A stretch of DNA of 64,000 nucleotides, taken from contig JAXLRH010000006.1 of the NCBI GenBank assembly GCA_046331245.1, positions 124,001-188,000 on the forward strand, in the 5' to 3' direction. A model generated the notes under the pieces. It was given only the letters and a program-made list of their open reading frames with translations. It searched no databases and had not been told where the DNA came from. The position numbers were made by a program, and so were the translations under genes. Positions within the stretch are counted from its first letter, which is position 1; every line of letters starts with the position of its first letter. Of the stretch, positions 1 to 7,632 are shown piece by piece. Source of the stretch: SSF14 sp046331245 (GTDB taxonomy: Bacteria > Actinomycetota > Acidimicrobiia > Acidimicrobiales > Microtrichaceae).

Positions 1-2
1 AC

Positions 3-182
3 ACCGCGGTCGTCACCGTGAAGGCCGGCGCACCGGGCGTGACGGTGGGCGGGCAGGCGGTGAGCCCAGTGAGCGAGACCGCCGATCCGGCGATGGCCAG
101 CACAAGAGTGGAACGACGCATGCAGGTGGTCTACCCGATCCGGCATGGCGCCAAGCTGGCAATCCGAGAACTGCGGCTGTAA
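3..182 (+). CDS. C-terminal fragment of an unrecognised protein
   Basis: An open frame enters from the window edge and stops at TAA 180-182, 10 bp before the GTG of the next gene. The visible 59 residues run from a Val/Ala/Gly-rich stretch to a basic tail ending RELRL. The other two forward frames are interrupted or look compositionally random. No family is recognised and the start lies outside the window, so this could be a secreted or envelope protein tail, but that is a guess. Confidence 0.4.
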   Translation, partial: TAVVTVKAGAPGVTVGGQAVSPVSETADPAMASTRVERRMQVVYPIRHGAKLAIRELRL

Positions 183-192
183 GGGTGAGCGG

Positions 193-1425
193 GTGAGCGC
201 AACCCCCTACGAACGGCGCGACGTGGTCGTGATCGGCGGCGGACCCGCTGGCGCAGCCGCGGCGATCCGAGCCGCACGGTCCGGCGCGTCGGTGACGTTG
301 TTCGAGAAGGGCGCGCCGGGCCGCGACAAGATCTGCGGCGACGGGCTCACGCCCCGTGCGGTCCGGGCGCTCAACGAGCTCGGCGTCGACCTGGCGGACG
401 CCCACCGCATCGACGGCCTCCGCATGATCGCCAACTCGACGGTGCGCGAGCTCCCGTGGCCCGGCATCGCGCCGTTCCCGGCGCACGGCGCGGTGTGGCC
501 CCGCCGGCGGCTCGATGCCCGTCTCGTGGAGCTCGCCGAGGAGGCCGGAGCCGAGATCCTGTGGCAGCACGACGCCATGCCCGTGATGGACGGCGACCGG
601 GCGATCGGCGCATCCGCGAACGGCCGGGAGTTCCGTGCCGATCTGGTGATCGTCGCGACGGGCGCTCCGGGCCCGGTGACCCGGCTGCTGGGCGCCAACC
701 GTGATCCCAACGAGCCGTTCGGTCTCGCCATCCGCACCTACGCCGCGACGCCTCGGCACGCCGAGCGCTACCTCGAGGCGTGCCTCACACTCCGCGACGA
801 GTCCGGCACGCCCGTGCCCGGGTACGGCTGGATGTTCCCGGCCGGCGACGGCACCGTGAACATCGGGGTCGGCGCCCTGTCGACGATGAAGGGCTTCAAG
901 CACCTCAACCTCAATCGACTGCAGGACTCGTACCGCTCGCTCGTGCAGGACGACTGGGAGCTCGGCCCCGACCTCGAACGGCCGCGCGCCTGGCGGCTCC
1001 CGATGAGCGTCACCCGCCGGCATGGCCCGGGATGGGTGGCCGTCGGCGACGCGGCCGGTCTCGTCAACCCGATGAACGGTGAGGGCATCGACTACGGACT
1101 GGAGTCGGGCATGTTGGCGGCCGACCTGTTCGCCGAGAACCCCGCCACCGCTCCGGAGCGGTACGACGCCGAGGTCGGCGCACGGTTCGACGGCTTCCTG
1201 CGCACCGGACGGCGCTTCTCGTTCCTCATCGGGCACCCGTGGATCCTGCGCACGGGCCTGCGCTTCGCCGTCGGCACCGAGGGCATCGCCAGCATCACGC
1301 TGCAGGTGATGGGCAACCTCGTCGAACCCACGATGCCCGGCGCCGGCGGGGCCACGATGCGCCTCGCCGACCGGGTGCTCGCCGCAGCCGACCCGCTGCT
1401 GCGTCGCACGCGCGCCGCCGGCTGA
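193..1425 (+). CDS. geranylgeranyl reductase family FAD-dependent oxidoreductase
   Basis: A 410-residue flavoprotein of the GGR/p-hydroxybenzoate hydroxylase fold. An FAD dinucleotide motif VVIGGGPAGAAAA lies at about residues 11-23, the loop DKICGDGLTPRAV typical of the family follows, and the second FAD motif GDAAGLVNPMNGEGIDY is near residue 284. Family members saturate isoprenoid chains of menaquinone, lipids or carotenoids; the substrate here cannot be read from sequence. The frame is open upstream to 145, but GTG 193 puts the dinucleotide fold at the usual distance from the N-terminus. The stop at 1423-1425 directly abuts the truncated LLM gene, in the same frame. Confidence 0.88.
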   Translation: MSATPYERRDVVVIGGGPAGAAAAIRAARSGASVTLFEKGAPGRDKICGDGLTPRAVRALNELGVDLADAHRIDGLRMIANSTVRELPWPGIAPFPAHGAVWPRRRLDARLVELAEEAGAEILWQHDAMPVMDGDRAIGASANGREFRADLVIVATGAPGPVTRLLGANRDPNEPFGLAIRTYAATPRHAERYLEACLTLRDESGTPVPGYGWMFPAGDGTVNIGVGALSTMKGFKHLNLNRLQDSYRSLVQDDWELGPDLERPRAWRLPMSVTRRHGPGWVAVGDAAGLVNPMNGEGIDYGLESGMLAADLFAENPATAPERYDAEVGARFDGFLRTGRRFSFLIGHPWILRTGLRFAVGTEGIASITLQVMGNLVEPTMPGAGGATMRLADRVLAAADPLLRRTRAAG

Positions 1426-1455
1426 GCGCCGCTCATCGGCCCGCCCGAGCTCGAG

Positions 1456-2283
1456 ATGTTCGAGGCGTACACGCTGCTCGGCGCCCTGGCGGCGCGCACG
1501 TCGACCGTGCGGCTCGGCACGCTCGTCACCGGCGTCACCTACCGGCACCCGGCCGTGCTGGCCAAGGTGGTGACGGCGCTCGACGTCATCAGCAGCGGAC
1601 GAGCGCTCCTCGGCATCGGCGCCGCCTGGTACGACGTCGAGCACCACGCCCTCGGCGTGGACTTCCCACCGCTGCGCGAGCGCTACGAGCTGCTCGTCGA
1701 CGCGCTGCGCATCTGCACCGCCATGTTCACGCAGGAGCAGAGCACCGTGGTCGGCACCCACCACAGCATCACCGACGCCTGGAACGTGCCACGTCCGGTC
1801 ACGCCGGGTGGCCCGCCAATCCTCATCGGCGGCTCGGGCGAGAAGAAGACGTTCGGCATCGCGGCCGAGTACGCCGACGAGCTCAACATCGTGGGCGCGC
1901 CGGTCGACTTCCCCCGCAAGCTCGAAGCGCTGGACGGCCACCTCGAGCGGCTCGGCCGCGACCGTTCGTCGATCAGCGTGAGCATCCTCGGCTCGGCCAT
2001 CGTGGGCGCCACCCACGAGGACGCCGAGGCGACGGTCGCCGAGATGCTCACCGTTCGCGGGGTCGACAACGCGCTCGACATCGTGCGCGATCCGGACACG
2101 CTGGCGGCGATCATGCCGCGGGCGATCCTGTGGGGCGACGCCGACGAGGTCGGCGAGCAGGCACAGGCGCTGGCCGACCTCGGCATCGACGGCCTCGTGG
2201 TCAACCTGATGGCGGACCCGGGCGACGTCGACGCCGTCGTCCGCACCGGTCAGGCGCTGTCGAAGGTCTTCCACGCCGCCTGA
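1456..2283 (+). CDS. LLM-class F420-dependent oxidoreductase, N-terminally truncated
   Basis: Luciferase-like monooxygenase fold. The run VRLGTLVTGVTYRHPAVLAK, then SSGRALLGIGAAWYDVEHHA and PILIGGSGEKKT, are hallmark segments of the F420-dependent LLM family, which normally starts about 65 residues earlier with a strand and the cofactor-binding N-terminus. Here family-like sequence (PLIGPPELEMFEAY) begins at 1426, immediately after the TGA of the upstream reductase, and nothing equivalent lies before it. The first ATG is 1456 (275 residues). The missing first barrel strand should inactivate the enzyme, unless the gap is an assembly deletion. It converges with a minus-strand gene by 34 bp. Confidence 0.8.
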   Translation: MFEAYTLLGALAARTSTVRLGTLVTGVTYRHPAVLAKVVTALDVISSGRALLGIGAAWYDVEHHALGVDFPPLRERYELLVDALRICTAMFTQEQSTVVGTHHSITDAWNVPRPVTPGGPPILIGGSGEKKTFGIAAEYADELNIVGAPVDFPRKLEALDGHLERLGRDRSSISVSILGSAIVGATHEDAEATVAEMLTVRGVDNALDIVRDPDTLAAIMPRAILWGDADEVGEQAQALADLGIDGLVVNLMADPGDVDAVVRTGQALSKVFHAA

Positions 2284-2639
2284 CCGGCGGCGATCGCACT
2301 CCCGGCAGCGCCGAGGGCGAGCATGGCGACCGTGGTCCGGGTCGCGTGCCGCCCTGCCCTGGGCCGAGTCCGGTGCGCCAGGCGATGCGCCCGGACCCAT
2401 CCGGCGGCGAACACGTCGGTCCCCATCAGCGTCGTGGCGACCATCCCGGCCCAGCGTCGGCCCGATCGATGCCGAACCGCCGCGCCGCCGACCCGTCGCA
2501 CGAGCGCCGACGAGGGCAGGTGCCGCACCGCACGCACGTAGCGCTCCTCGTCGGCGAGCACCGCCCGCGCCCACTCACGGGCGCCGAACGCTGCGAGCAC
2601 CGTCGCCACGAACACCACGTCGAGTGACATGACGAGCAC
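2250..2639 (-). CDS. hypothetical membrane protein
   Basis: A small protein with a hydrophobic N-terminus (SLDVVFVATVLAAFGA) and a second hydrophobic stretch near the C-terminus (TTVAMLALGAAGSAIAAG), separated by an Arg-rich segment, so two membrane segments are likely. The start could be GTG 2639 or ATG 2630. It follows the DUF385 gene by 9-18 bp on the same strand, suggesting co-transcription. No family recognised. It overlaps the end of the LLM gene convergently, which lowers confidence. Confidence 0.5.
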   Translation of the reverse strand: MLVMSLDVVFVATVLAAFGAREWARAVLADEERYVRAVRHLPSSALVRRVGGAAVRHRSGRRWAGMVATTLMGTDVFAAGWVRAHRLAHRTRPRAGRHATRTTVAMLALGAAGSAIAAGQAAWKTFDSA

Positions 2640-2648
2640 GCTATGCGC

Positions 2649-3110
2649 TCAGGCCGCTCCGGCGAAAGGGGCGATGCGGAAGACCGGGAAGCCCGGCGCG
2701 ATGGCGGCCAGGTCGTCGTCGGACGAGTTGCCGTCGATGCCCGGGAAGAACTGGCCCACCTCGGCCTTCCAACGGCGGACGTACTCACGCAGGATCGCGG
2801 GCTTCACGTCGTCGGTGAGCTCGGCGACGGCGATCTCCTCGGTGCGACGGCCGAGTCGCAGCTCGCCGCCGCCGGCGACACGGATGTTGCGCACCCACTG
2901 CGTCTCGCCGCGGGGAGCGACGAGGTAGCGCTCCCCGTCGAAGTCGAGCGGGTTGACGGGAACCGTCTTCCACTCGCCGCTCACGCGGCCCCGCACGGCG
3001 AGCTGCCGTGAGCCACGGAGGCTGACACCCCACGTGGCCAGGCGTTCCATCAGCTTGTTGAACACGTTCCGGGTGAACCATCCGGGTTCCAGGTACCGAG
3101 CCTCGGTCAT
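2649..3110 (-). CDS. DUF385 / deazaflavin-dependent nitroreductase family protein
   Basis: A 153-residue protein with the Ddn-like split-barrel pattern: GSRQLAVRGRVSGEWKTVPVN, then YLVAPRGETQWVRNIRVAG and RLGRRTEEIAVAEL. Mycobacterial relatives bind F420 and reduce quinones or nitro compounds, so a redox role with F420H2 is expected. The ATG at 3110 is preserved by an AGGAG nine bases upstream; the frame is open to 3257 but that would run through the operator repeats. It is divergent from the TetR gene at 3242, with three repeat copies between them, so repression by that TetR is likely. Confidence 0.82.
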   Translation of the reverse strand: MTEARYLEPGWFTRNVFNKLMERLATWGVSLRGSRQLAVRGRVSGEWKTVPVNPLDFDGERYLVAPRGETQWVRNIRVAGGGELRLGRRTEEIAVAELTDDVKPAILREYVRRWKAEVGQFFPGIDGNSSDDDLAAIAPGFPVFRIAPFAGAA

Positions 3111-3129
3111 GTCGTCATCTCCTGTTTGA

Positions 3130-3220
3130 GAGAGCACTGCTCTCGTTTCGATGAGGTCATCATCGACCGCCGATCGGAGATTGTCAAGAGCACTGCTCTC
3201 TTTTTGTTGCACTGCTCTCG
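3130..3220. promoter_or_regulatory. three-copy TetR operator array
   Basis: The divergent gap holds GAGAGCACTGCTCTC at 3130-3144 (odd-centred palindrome GAGAGCA-N-TGCTCTC), AAGAGCACTGCTCTC at 3186-3200 and a half copy GCACTGCTCTCG at 3209-3220. Copies one and three share the CTCG extension. They lie between the DUF385 and TetR start codons, the usual place for an autoregulatory TetR operator. Binding by the adjacent TetR is inferred. Confidence 0.7.
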
Positions 3221-3241
3221 AAACGGGGCCAGACTGAGGGC

Positions 3242-3934
3242 ATGCCAGCCACCGCACGAGCCCGCGCCCGCGCCGAGATCACGTCGGAGATCCTCGCCGT
3301 CGCCCGCCGCCACCTCACACAGGACGGAGCCGCAGCGCTGTCCCTCCGCGCCGTCGCCCGCGAGGTCGGCATGGTCTCCTCGGCGATCTACCGCTACTTC
3401 CCCAGCCGCGACGACCTCCTCACACGCCTCATCATCGACGCCTACGAATCGGTCGGCGCTGCAGCGGAAGTGGCGGACGCAGCCGTCGACCGCGCCGACC
3501 ACGTCGGTCGCTGTGTCGCCACCTTCACCGCCGTCCGCACGTGGGCCGTGTCGCACCCGCAGGAGTACGCGCTGGTGTACGGCACCCCGGTGCCGGGGTA
3601 CGCCGCGCCGGTCGACACCGTCGACCCTGCGGCCCGCGTCGTGACGGTGATGCTCGGCGTGCTGCGCGACGGCATCGCCGACGGCGCCATCGCAACCGGC
3701 GAGCAGATCCACACCACCCGCCAGGTGCGGAGCGACTTCGGGAACTTCCGGGCGCTCGCTCCCGGCGTGCCCGACGAGGTGCTGTCCCGCGCCCTCATCG
3801 CGTGGACGCAGGTGTTCGGCCACATCAGCTACGAGCTGTTCGGCCACCTGCACGGCGGGATCACCGACTACGACGGCTTCTTCGATCTCCAGGCGCGCCG
3901 CATGGCCGCCTACGTCATCGAAGGAACCGGGTGA
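3242..3934 (+). CDS. TetR/AcrR family regulator with WHG-type C-terminal domain
   Basis: A 230-residue regulator. The N-terminal helix-turn-helix reads AALSLRAVAREVGMVSSAIYRYF at about residues 35-57. The C-terminal part, with SHPQEYALVYGTPVPGY and a later HISYELFGHL, matches the TetR C-terminal domain that carries a WHG-like motif. It is divergent from the DUF385 gene; the operator-like repeats just upstream suggest it represses itself and that gene. The ligand is unknown. Its last 20 bp overlap the end of the sulfotransferase gene on the other strand. Confidence 0.88.
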   Translation: MPATARARARAEITSEILAVARRHLTQDGAAALSLRAVAREVGMVSSAIYRYFPSRDDLLTRLIIDAYESVGAAAEVADAAVDRADHVGRCVATFTAVRTWAVSHPQEYALVYGTPVPGYAAPVDTVDPAARVVTVMLGVLRDGIADGAIATGEQIHTTRQVRSDFGNFRALAPGVPDEVLSRALIAWTQVFGHISYELFGHLHGGITDYDGFFDLQARRMAAYVIEGTG

Positions 3935-5174
3935 CGTACGCCTCGAACCCGGCAGCGCACTCGTCGGGATCGATGCCGAAGTCGGAGAGGTCGTAGATCA
4001 GACCACCGTGGCGCTCCCGCTGGTGCGAGGTGAGGTAGGTCGCGTGGGCGGTGCGGGCCCGGTCGTCGAGCTGCTGGCCCGCCAGCTCGTAGATGCGCGC
4101 AACGGTTCCGAGGTCGTCGGCCATGAAGTCGTCGAAGCGCACGTCCATGCTCTGGGCCTCGGGCAGGGTGTCGCGGTCGCGCATCGCCGAGCCGAGCATG
4201 CGGTGCAGGCGATCCATCCAGAGCTGGCCGATCTCGGCCGGCCGCACCGGGTCGACCTGCATCCGCGACGTGTAGCAGAGCATCGTGGCCATCGACGCGG
4301 TGACGGCCACGGGATCGCGGTGCGTCACCACGACCGTGGCGTCGGGGAACACCGACATGATCGCCCGGTACTGCTCGAGGTGCTGTGGCGACTTGAGCAC
4401 CCACCGCTCGCCGCCGCGCAGGAAGGTGAGCACCTTGAGCACGGTCTTCAAGTACTCGTAGTGGGGTGTCTGGTCGGTGGCGAGGAACCGGTCGCGCCAC
4501 GCCGGCACCGGCGCCAACGTCTCGAAGAGCATCGAGCTGAAGTCGATGGCCAGCAGCTGGATCTCCTCGTGGACGTGATCGGGGGTCATCTCGTGCATGC
4601 GCTTGAAGTACGGGAGTGCGCTGTTCAGGAACTCGCACGCGAACGCGGTGCGCTCCCAGCGGGGATCGACGCCCCCCGGAGGCGTGATGTCGGTTGGCAG
4701 CGGCACGGGCTCGCAGCTCTCCCAGTAGGGCAGGGAGCGCAGGGCCGGGTCGGCGGCGAGCAGGTTGTGGAGGTGGGTCGTGCCGGTGCGCGGCAGGCCG
4801 GCGATGATGATCGGCGCTGCGATCTCGACGTCGTGGATCTCCGGGTGTTGCGCCAGGAGGTCGGCGATGAGGAGGCGGTTGCGGCACAGCTGCGAGAAGA
4901 GCGTGTGCACCGTGATGCGGCCCATCGGCGACAGCACGTCGAGGCCGTCGTAGGCGGCGAGCAGCGCGGCCATCGGCTCGCGGAACCCCTCGTCGCCGAA
5001 GTCGTCGAAGGTGCGGCCGCTGGCGGACAGGTCGGCGACCGCCTGGTCGCAGATGGCGTCGACCTCGAGCGGCAGGGCGTCGGCGAGTGGCGCCGCCATC
5101 GCGATCATCTCGGCAACCTCGGGGGTGAACTCCGGAGCGGCGTAGTCGTCGATGTGGACGGGTGCGATGGTCAT
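3915..5174 (-). CDS. PAPS-type sulfotransferase family protein
   Basis: A 419-residue cytosolic protein of the Sulfotransfer_3 type. The 5'-phosphosulfate loop GLPRTGTTHLHN is at residues 126-137, WVLKSPQHLEQY follows, and the 3'-phosphate motif region VVVTHRDPVAVTASMAT is intact. A helical N-terminal extension of about 120 residues precedes the catalytic domain, as in related actinobacterial and proteobacterial proteins. The ATG at 5174 overlaps the TGA of the DUF1214 gene by four bases, so the two are translationally coupled. The acceptor is unknown. Confidence 0.85.
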   Translation of the reverse strand: MTIAPVHIDDYAAPEFTPEVAEMIAMAAPLADALPLEVDAICDQAVADLSASGRTFDDFGDEGFREPMAALLAAYDGLDVLSPMGRITVHTLFSQLCRNRLLIADLLAQHPEIHDVEIAAPIIIAGLPRTGTTHLHNLLAADPALRSLPYWESCEPVPLPTDITPPGGVDPRWERTAFACEFLNSALPYFKRMHEMTPDHVHEEIQLLAIDFSSMLFETLAPVPAWRDRFLATDQTPHYEYLKTVLKVLTFLRGGERWVLKSPQHLEQYRAIMSVFPDATVVVTHRDPVAVTASMATMLCYTSRMQVDPVRPAEIGQLWMDRLHRMLGSAMRDRDTLPEAQSMDVRFDDFMADDLGTVARIYELAGQQLDDRARTAHATYLTSHQRERHGGLIYDLSDFGIDPDECAAGFEAYVTRFLR

Positions 5175-6226
5175 GACGACACCACCCGGCACGTGAGCGG
5201 TTCCGGCGTCTCGGCCGGGAGGAACCAGCGCAACCAGATCCGGCCGGAGCGGTGCCCCTGGGTGGACACCCAGTTGGGGTGGCCCGGATCCTCGTCGGAC
5301 ACCACGACCGTCCACGACCCGTCCGGCTCGTACACCGCCTGATCGCCGTTGATGGTGACGCGCCCGCGGTCGTAGTTGTACGTGTGCAGCAGGGGGTTCC
5401 AGAGGCACAGGTTCCAGAAGGCGCACTCCGGGGACCGACCCGAGATCTCGAGGCGCTGGCCCGGCTCGAGGTCGAAGCTGCCCATCGCATAGGCCGCGTC
5501 GCCGGCGGCCCAGCCGAACGTGGTCGTGGGCACGGGATAGGGCGGCTCGATCGTGTTGGGCTCGCCGAAGACCGGCACGGGCACGATGGCCGCCTGATCG
5601 CGGATCCAGGTGAGCGCCTTCGTCATGCGCGCCGAGAGGTCGGCGTCGGTGAGGCGGTACGGCGGCGCCGGATCGAGCGCCTCGATGCGCCAGGACGTGC
5701 GCCGACCCCGCGACGGGTCGGGCAGGTAGTCGCGGGTGATGGCGACCACCGAGTCGGCGTCGAGCACGATGCCCGGGCCGTCGTCCACCGGCGCGGGTGC
5801 CACCCAGAACTCGAAGGTGCCGTCGTCGGCGAACGTGAGATCGCGATCGTTGAGCGAGCCCACGATGCGCTCGGAGTAGTGGCCGTCGTCGGGCCCGGCG
5901 TAGACGGTGAGCGAGAGGTAGACGGCGTCGCCGCGGTCGCCGCTCACCCGGTAGCGACGCGTGGGGTCGATCGGGGCGTGCTGGTAGAACGCGTCGGCGT
6001 TGTCGCCACCCCACTTCTTGGTGGTGCCGACGATGTCGACGAAGCGGGGCGCCGACGAGTCGGCCCACACGAAGCAGTCGAGCGCGACCTGCGTGATCGA
6101 GAACAACCACCGGTACGCCTCGCAGCGGCTCTGCTCGTCCGCACCCATCTCGGGATGGGCGACGAGCTTCGCCTCCAGCGCGCGCAACTCGTCCAGGATC
6201 TCCGCGAAGACCTCTGCCGTCGACAT
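5171..6226 (-). CDS. DUF1214 domain-containing protein
   Basis: A 351-residue protein without a signal peptide. The C-terminal half contains the DUF1214-type run PECAFWNLCLWNPLLHTYNY and NGDQAVYEPDGSWTVVVSDEDPGH, ending with WLRWFLPAETP. The biochemical role of this family is not established. A GGGGAG sequence lies just before the ATG at 6226. It sits between the FAH gene (20 bp upstream) and the sulfotransferase (4-bp overlap), so the three very probably form one transcript. Confidence 0.8.
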   Translation of the reverse strand: MSTAEVFAEILDELRALEAKLVAHPEMGADEQSRCEAYRWLFSITQVALDCFVWADSSAPRFVDIVGTTKKWGGDNADAFYQHAPIDPTRRYRVSGDRGDAVYLSLTVYAGPDDGHYSERIVGSLNDRDLTFADDGTFEFWVAPAPVDDGPGIVLDADSVVAITRDYLPDPSRGRRTSWRIEALDPAPPYRLTDADLSARMTKALTWIRDQAAIVPVPVFGEPNTIEPPYPVPTTTFGWAAGDAAYAMGSFDLEPGQRLEISGRSPECAFWNLCLWNPLLHTYNYDRGRVTINGDQAVYEPDGSWTVVVSDEDPGHPNWVSTQGHRSGRIWLRWFLPAETPEPLTCRVVSS

Positions 6227-6246
6227 CTCGCTCCCCCCGGAGTTGG

Positions 6247-7107
6247 TCAGACCAGAGTTCTACACCGGTTGACCAGCCGGCCGAGGCCCTCCACCTCGAC
6301 CACCACCTCGTCGCCGTCGGCGAGCAGGCGGGGCGGGGTCATGTGCATGCCCACTCCCCCGGGCGTGCCGGTGGTGATGAGGTCGCCGGGCCGCAGGGTG
6401 ACCACCTGGCTGCAGTAGGAGATGATCTCGGCCACGGAGAAGAACATCTCCGACGTGTTGGACGACTGCCGCACCTCGCCGTTGACCGTGCAGCGGATGT
6501 CGAGCCGCTGCGGGTCGGGCACCTCGTCGGCGGTGACGAGCACGGGGCCGAACGGGCAGAACGTGTCGCTCGACTTGCCGCGGAACCACTGGCCGTCGTT
6601 GCGCTGCAGGTCGCGCGCCGTGACGTCGTCGACGCAGCAGTAGCCGAACACCGACGCGAGCGCGTCCTCCACGGCGACACGGCGCGTGGTGCGCCCGATG
6701 ACCACGCCGAGCTCGGCCTCGTAGTCGACCTGCGTCGCGATCGTCGGGTCCCAGACGATGTCGTCGCCCGGAGCGCAGATGGACGACGGGAGCTTCGCGA
6801 ACAGCAGCGGCTCGGCGGGCGGCGTGGCCCCCTGCTCGCTGGTGTGCTCGCGGTAGTTGCGCCCGACGGCGATCACCTGGCGACACTCGGGCACCGGCGC
6901 CAGCACCACGACATCGTCGAGCGGGGGGCCGTCGAGCTCGGTCACGGCCACGGCGCTGCGGAGCGCGTCGAGCGCACCCGGCCCGCCGGCGAGCAGCGCG
7001 GCCATCGTCGGCGGGAGGTCGTCGCCCAACCGGCGCGCGGTGACGACGCCGCGATCGGTGACGACGGCGAGCGCGCCGACGGGATCGGTGAGCGAGACGA
7101 GGCGCAC
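6247..7107 (-). CDS. fumarylacetoacetate hydrolase family protein
   Basis: A 286-residue member of the FAH superfamily, which hydrolyses or decarboxylates beta-diketo acids or 2-hydroxyhepta-dienedioates using Mg2+. The metal ligands are visible: IAVGRNYREHTSE, the pair VDYEAELGVVIG (E-x-E) and the aspartate in FGYCCVDDVTARD. TTGTPGGVGMHMTPP is the family's C-terminal substrate loop. Substrate cannot be assigned. It heads the DUF1214/sulfotransferase operon. Confidence 0.87.
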   Translation of the reverse strand: MRLVSLTDPVGALAVVTDRGVVTARRLGDDLPPTMAALLAGGPGALDALRSAVAVTELDGPPLDDVVVLAPVPECRQVIAVGRNYREHTSEQGATPPAEPLLFAKLPSSICAPGDDIVWDPTIATQVDYEAELGVVIGRTTRRVAVEDALASVFGYCCVDDVTARDLQRNDGQWFRGKSSDTFCPFGPVLVTADEVPDPQRLDIRCTVNGEVRQSSNTSEMFFSVAEIISYCSQVVTLRPGDLITTGTPGGVGMHMTPPRLLADGDEVVVEVEGLGRLVNRCRTLV

Positions 7108-7110
7108 CGG

Positions 7111-7479
7111 CTACTCCGTGGGTGCGATGCAGCACCAGCCGCGTCGCTCGAGCTCGTGCGCCAGCATGTCCGCGGGGACGCCAGCGATGAGCTCCTCGCG
7201 CTGGCGGGTGAGGCGCTGCTCGGCGCGGTCGGCGGTGATGGACGCGGCCACCTCGGCACGTGAGTGCTCGTCGGTGGCCTCGGGATCGCCGTCGAGCAGG
7301 CGTTCGATGAGCTCGGACGCCTCGCCCACCGAGAACCGCCCATTGGCCTGTCGCTGCGTGAGCCCGAGCTTGTGGCGCGCCTCGCGGAACGTGCCGTAGT
7401 CGTGCTCCTCGAGGAGCGACGCGAGGTACTCCACCTGCTTCGCCGATGCCGGTGGGCCCGAGGACTGTCCGAATGCCAT
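7111..7479 (-). CDS. conserved small hypothetical protein
   Basis: A 122-residue soluble, mostly helical protein. SAKQVEYLASLLEEHDYGTF followed by a LTQRQANGRFSVGEASELI segment resembles a small domain common in actinobacterial proteins of unknown function. It ends Cys-Cys (GWCCIAPTE). The stop lies three bases before the FAH start, so it is likely the first gene of that operon. No function can be given. Confidence 0.65.
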   Translation of the reverse strand: MAFGQSSGPPASAKQVEYLASLLEEHDYGTFREARHKLGLTQRQANGRFSVGEASELIERLLDGDPEATDEHSRAEVAASITADRAEQRLTRQREELIAGVPADMLAHELERRGWCCIAPTE

Positions 7480-7632
7480 GGGCAGAGCGTAGTGACGCCC
7501 ACCGACAGCCTTGGGCTACCATGGTGCTCGTGCGCCCGACGTGGGCGCCCCCCGCTGGACCGCTCGCCACACCGTCGCACCCGCGACGCGTCGGCGCACT
7601 CGTCAGCGGCACTCAGCTTGGAGAACCCCCTC

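Noticed and set aside
13..2574. 853-residue open frame on the minus strand
   Set aside because: It lies wholly antisense to the reductase and LLM genes and encodes an Arg/His/Asp-rich low-complexity sequence, as expected from GC-skewed codon third positions.
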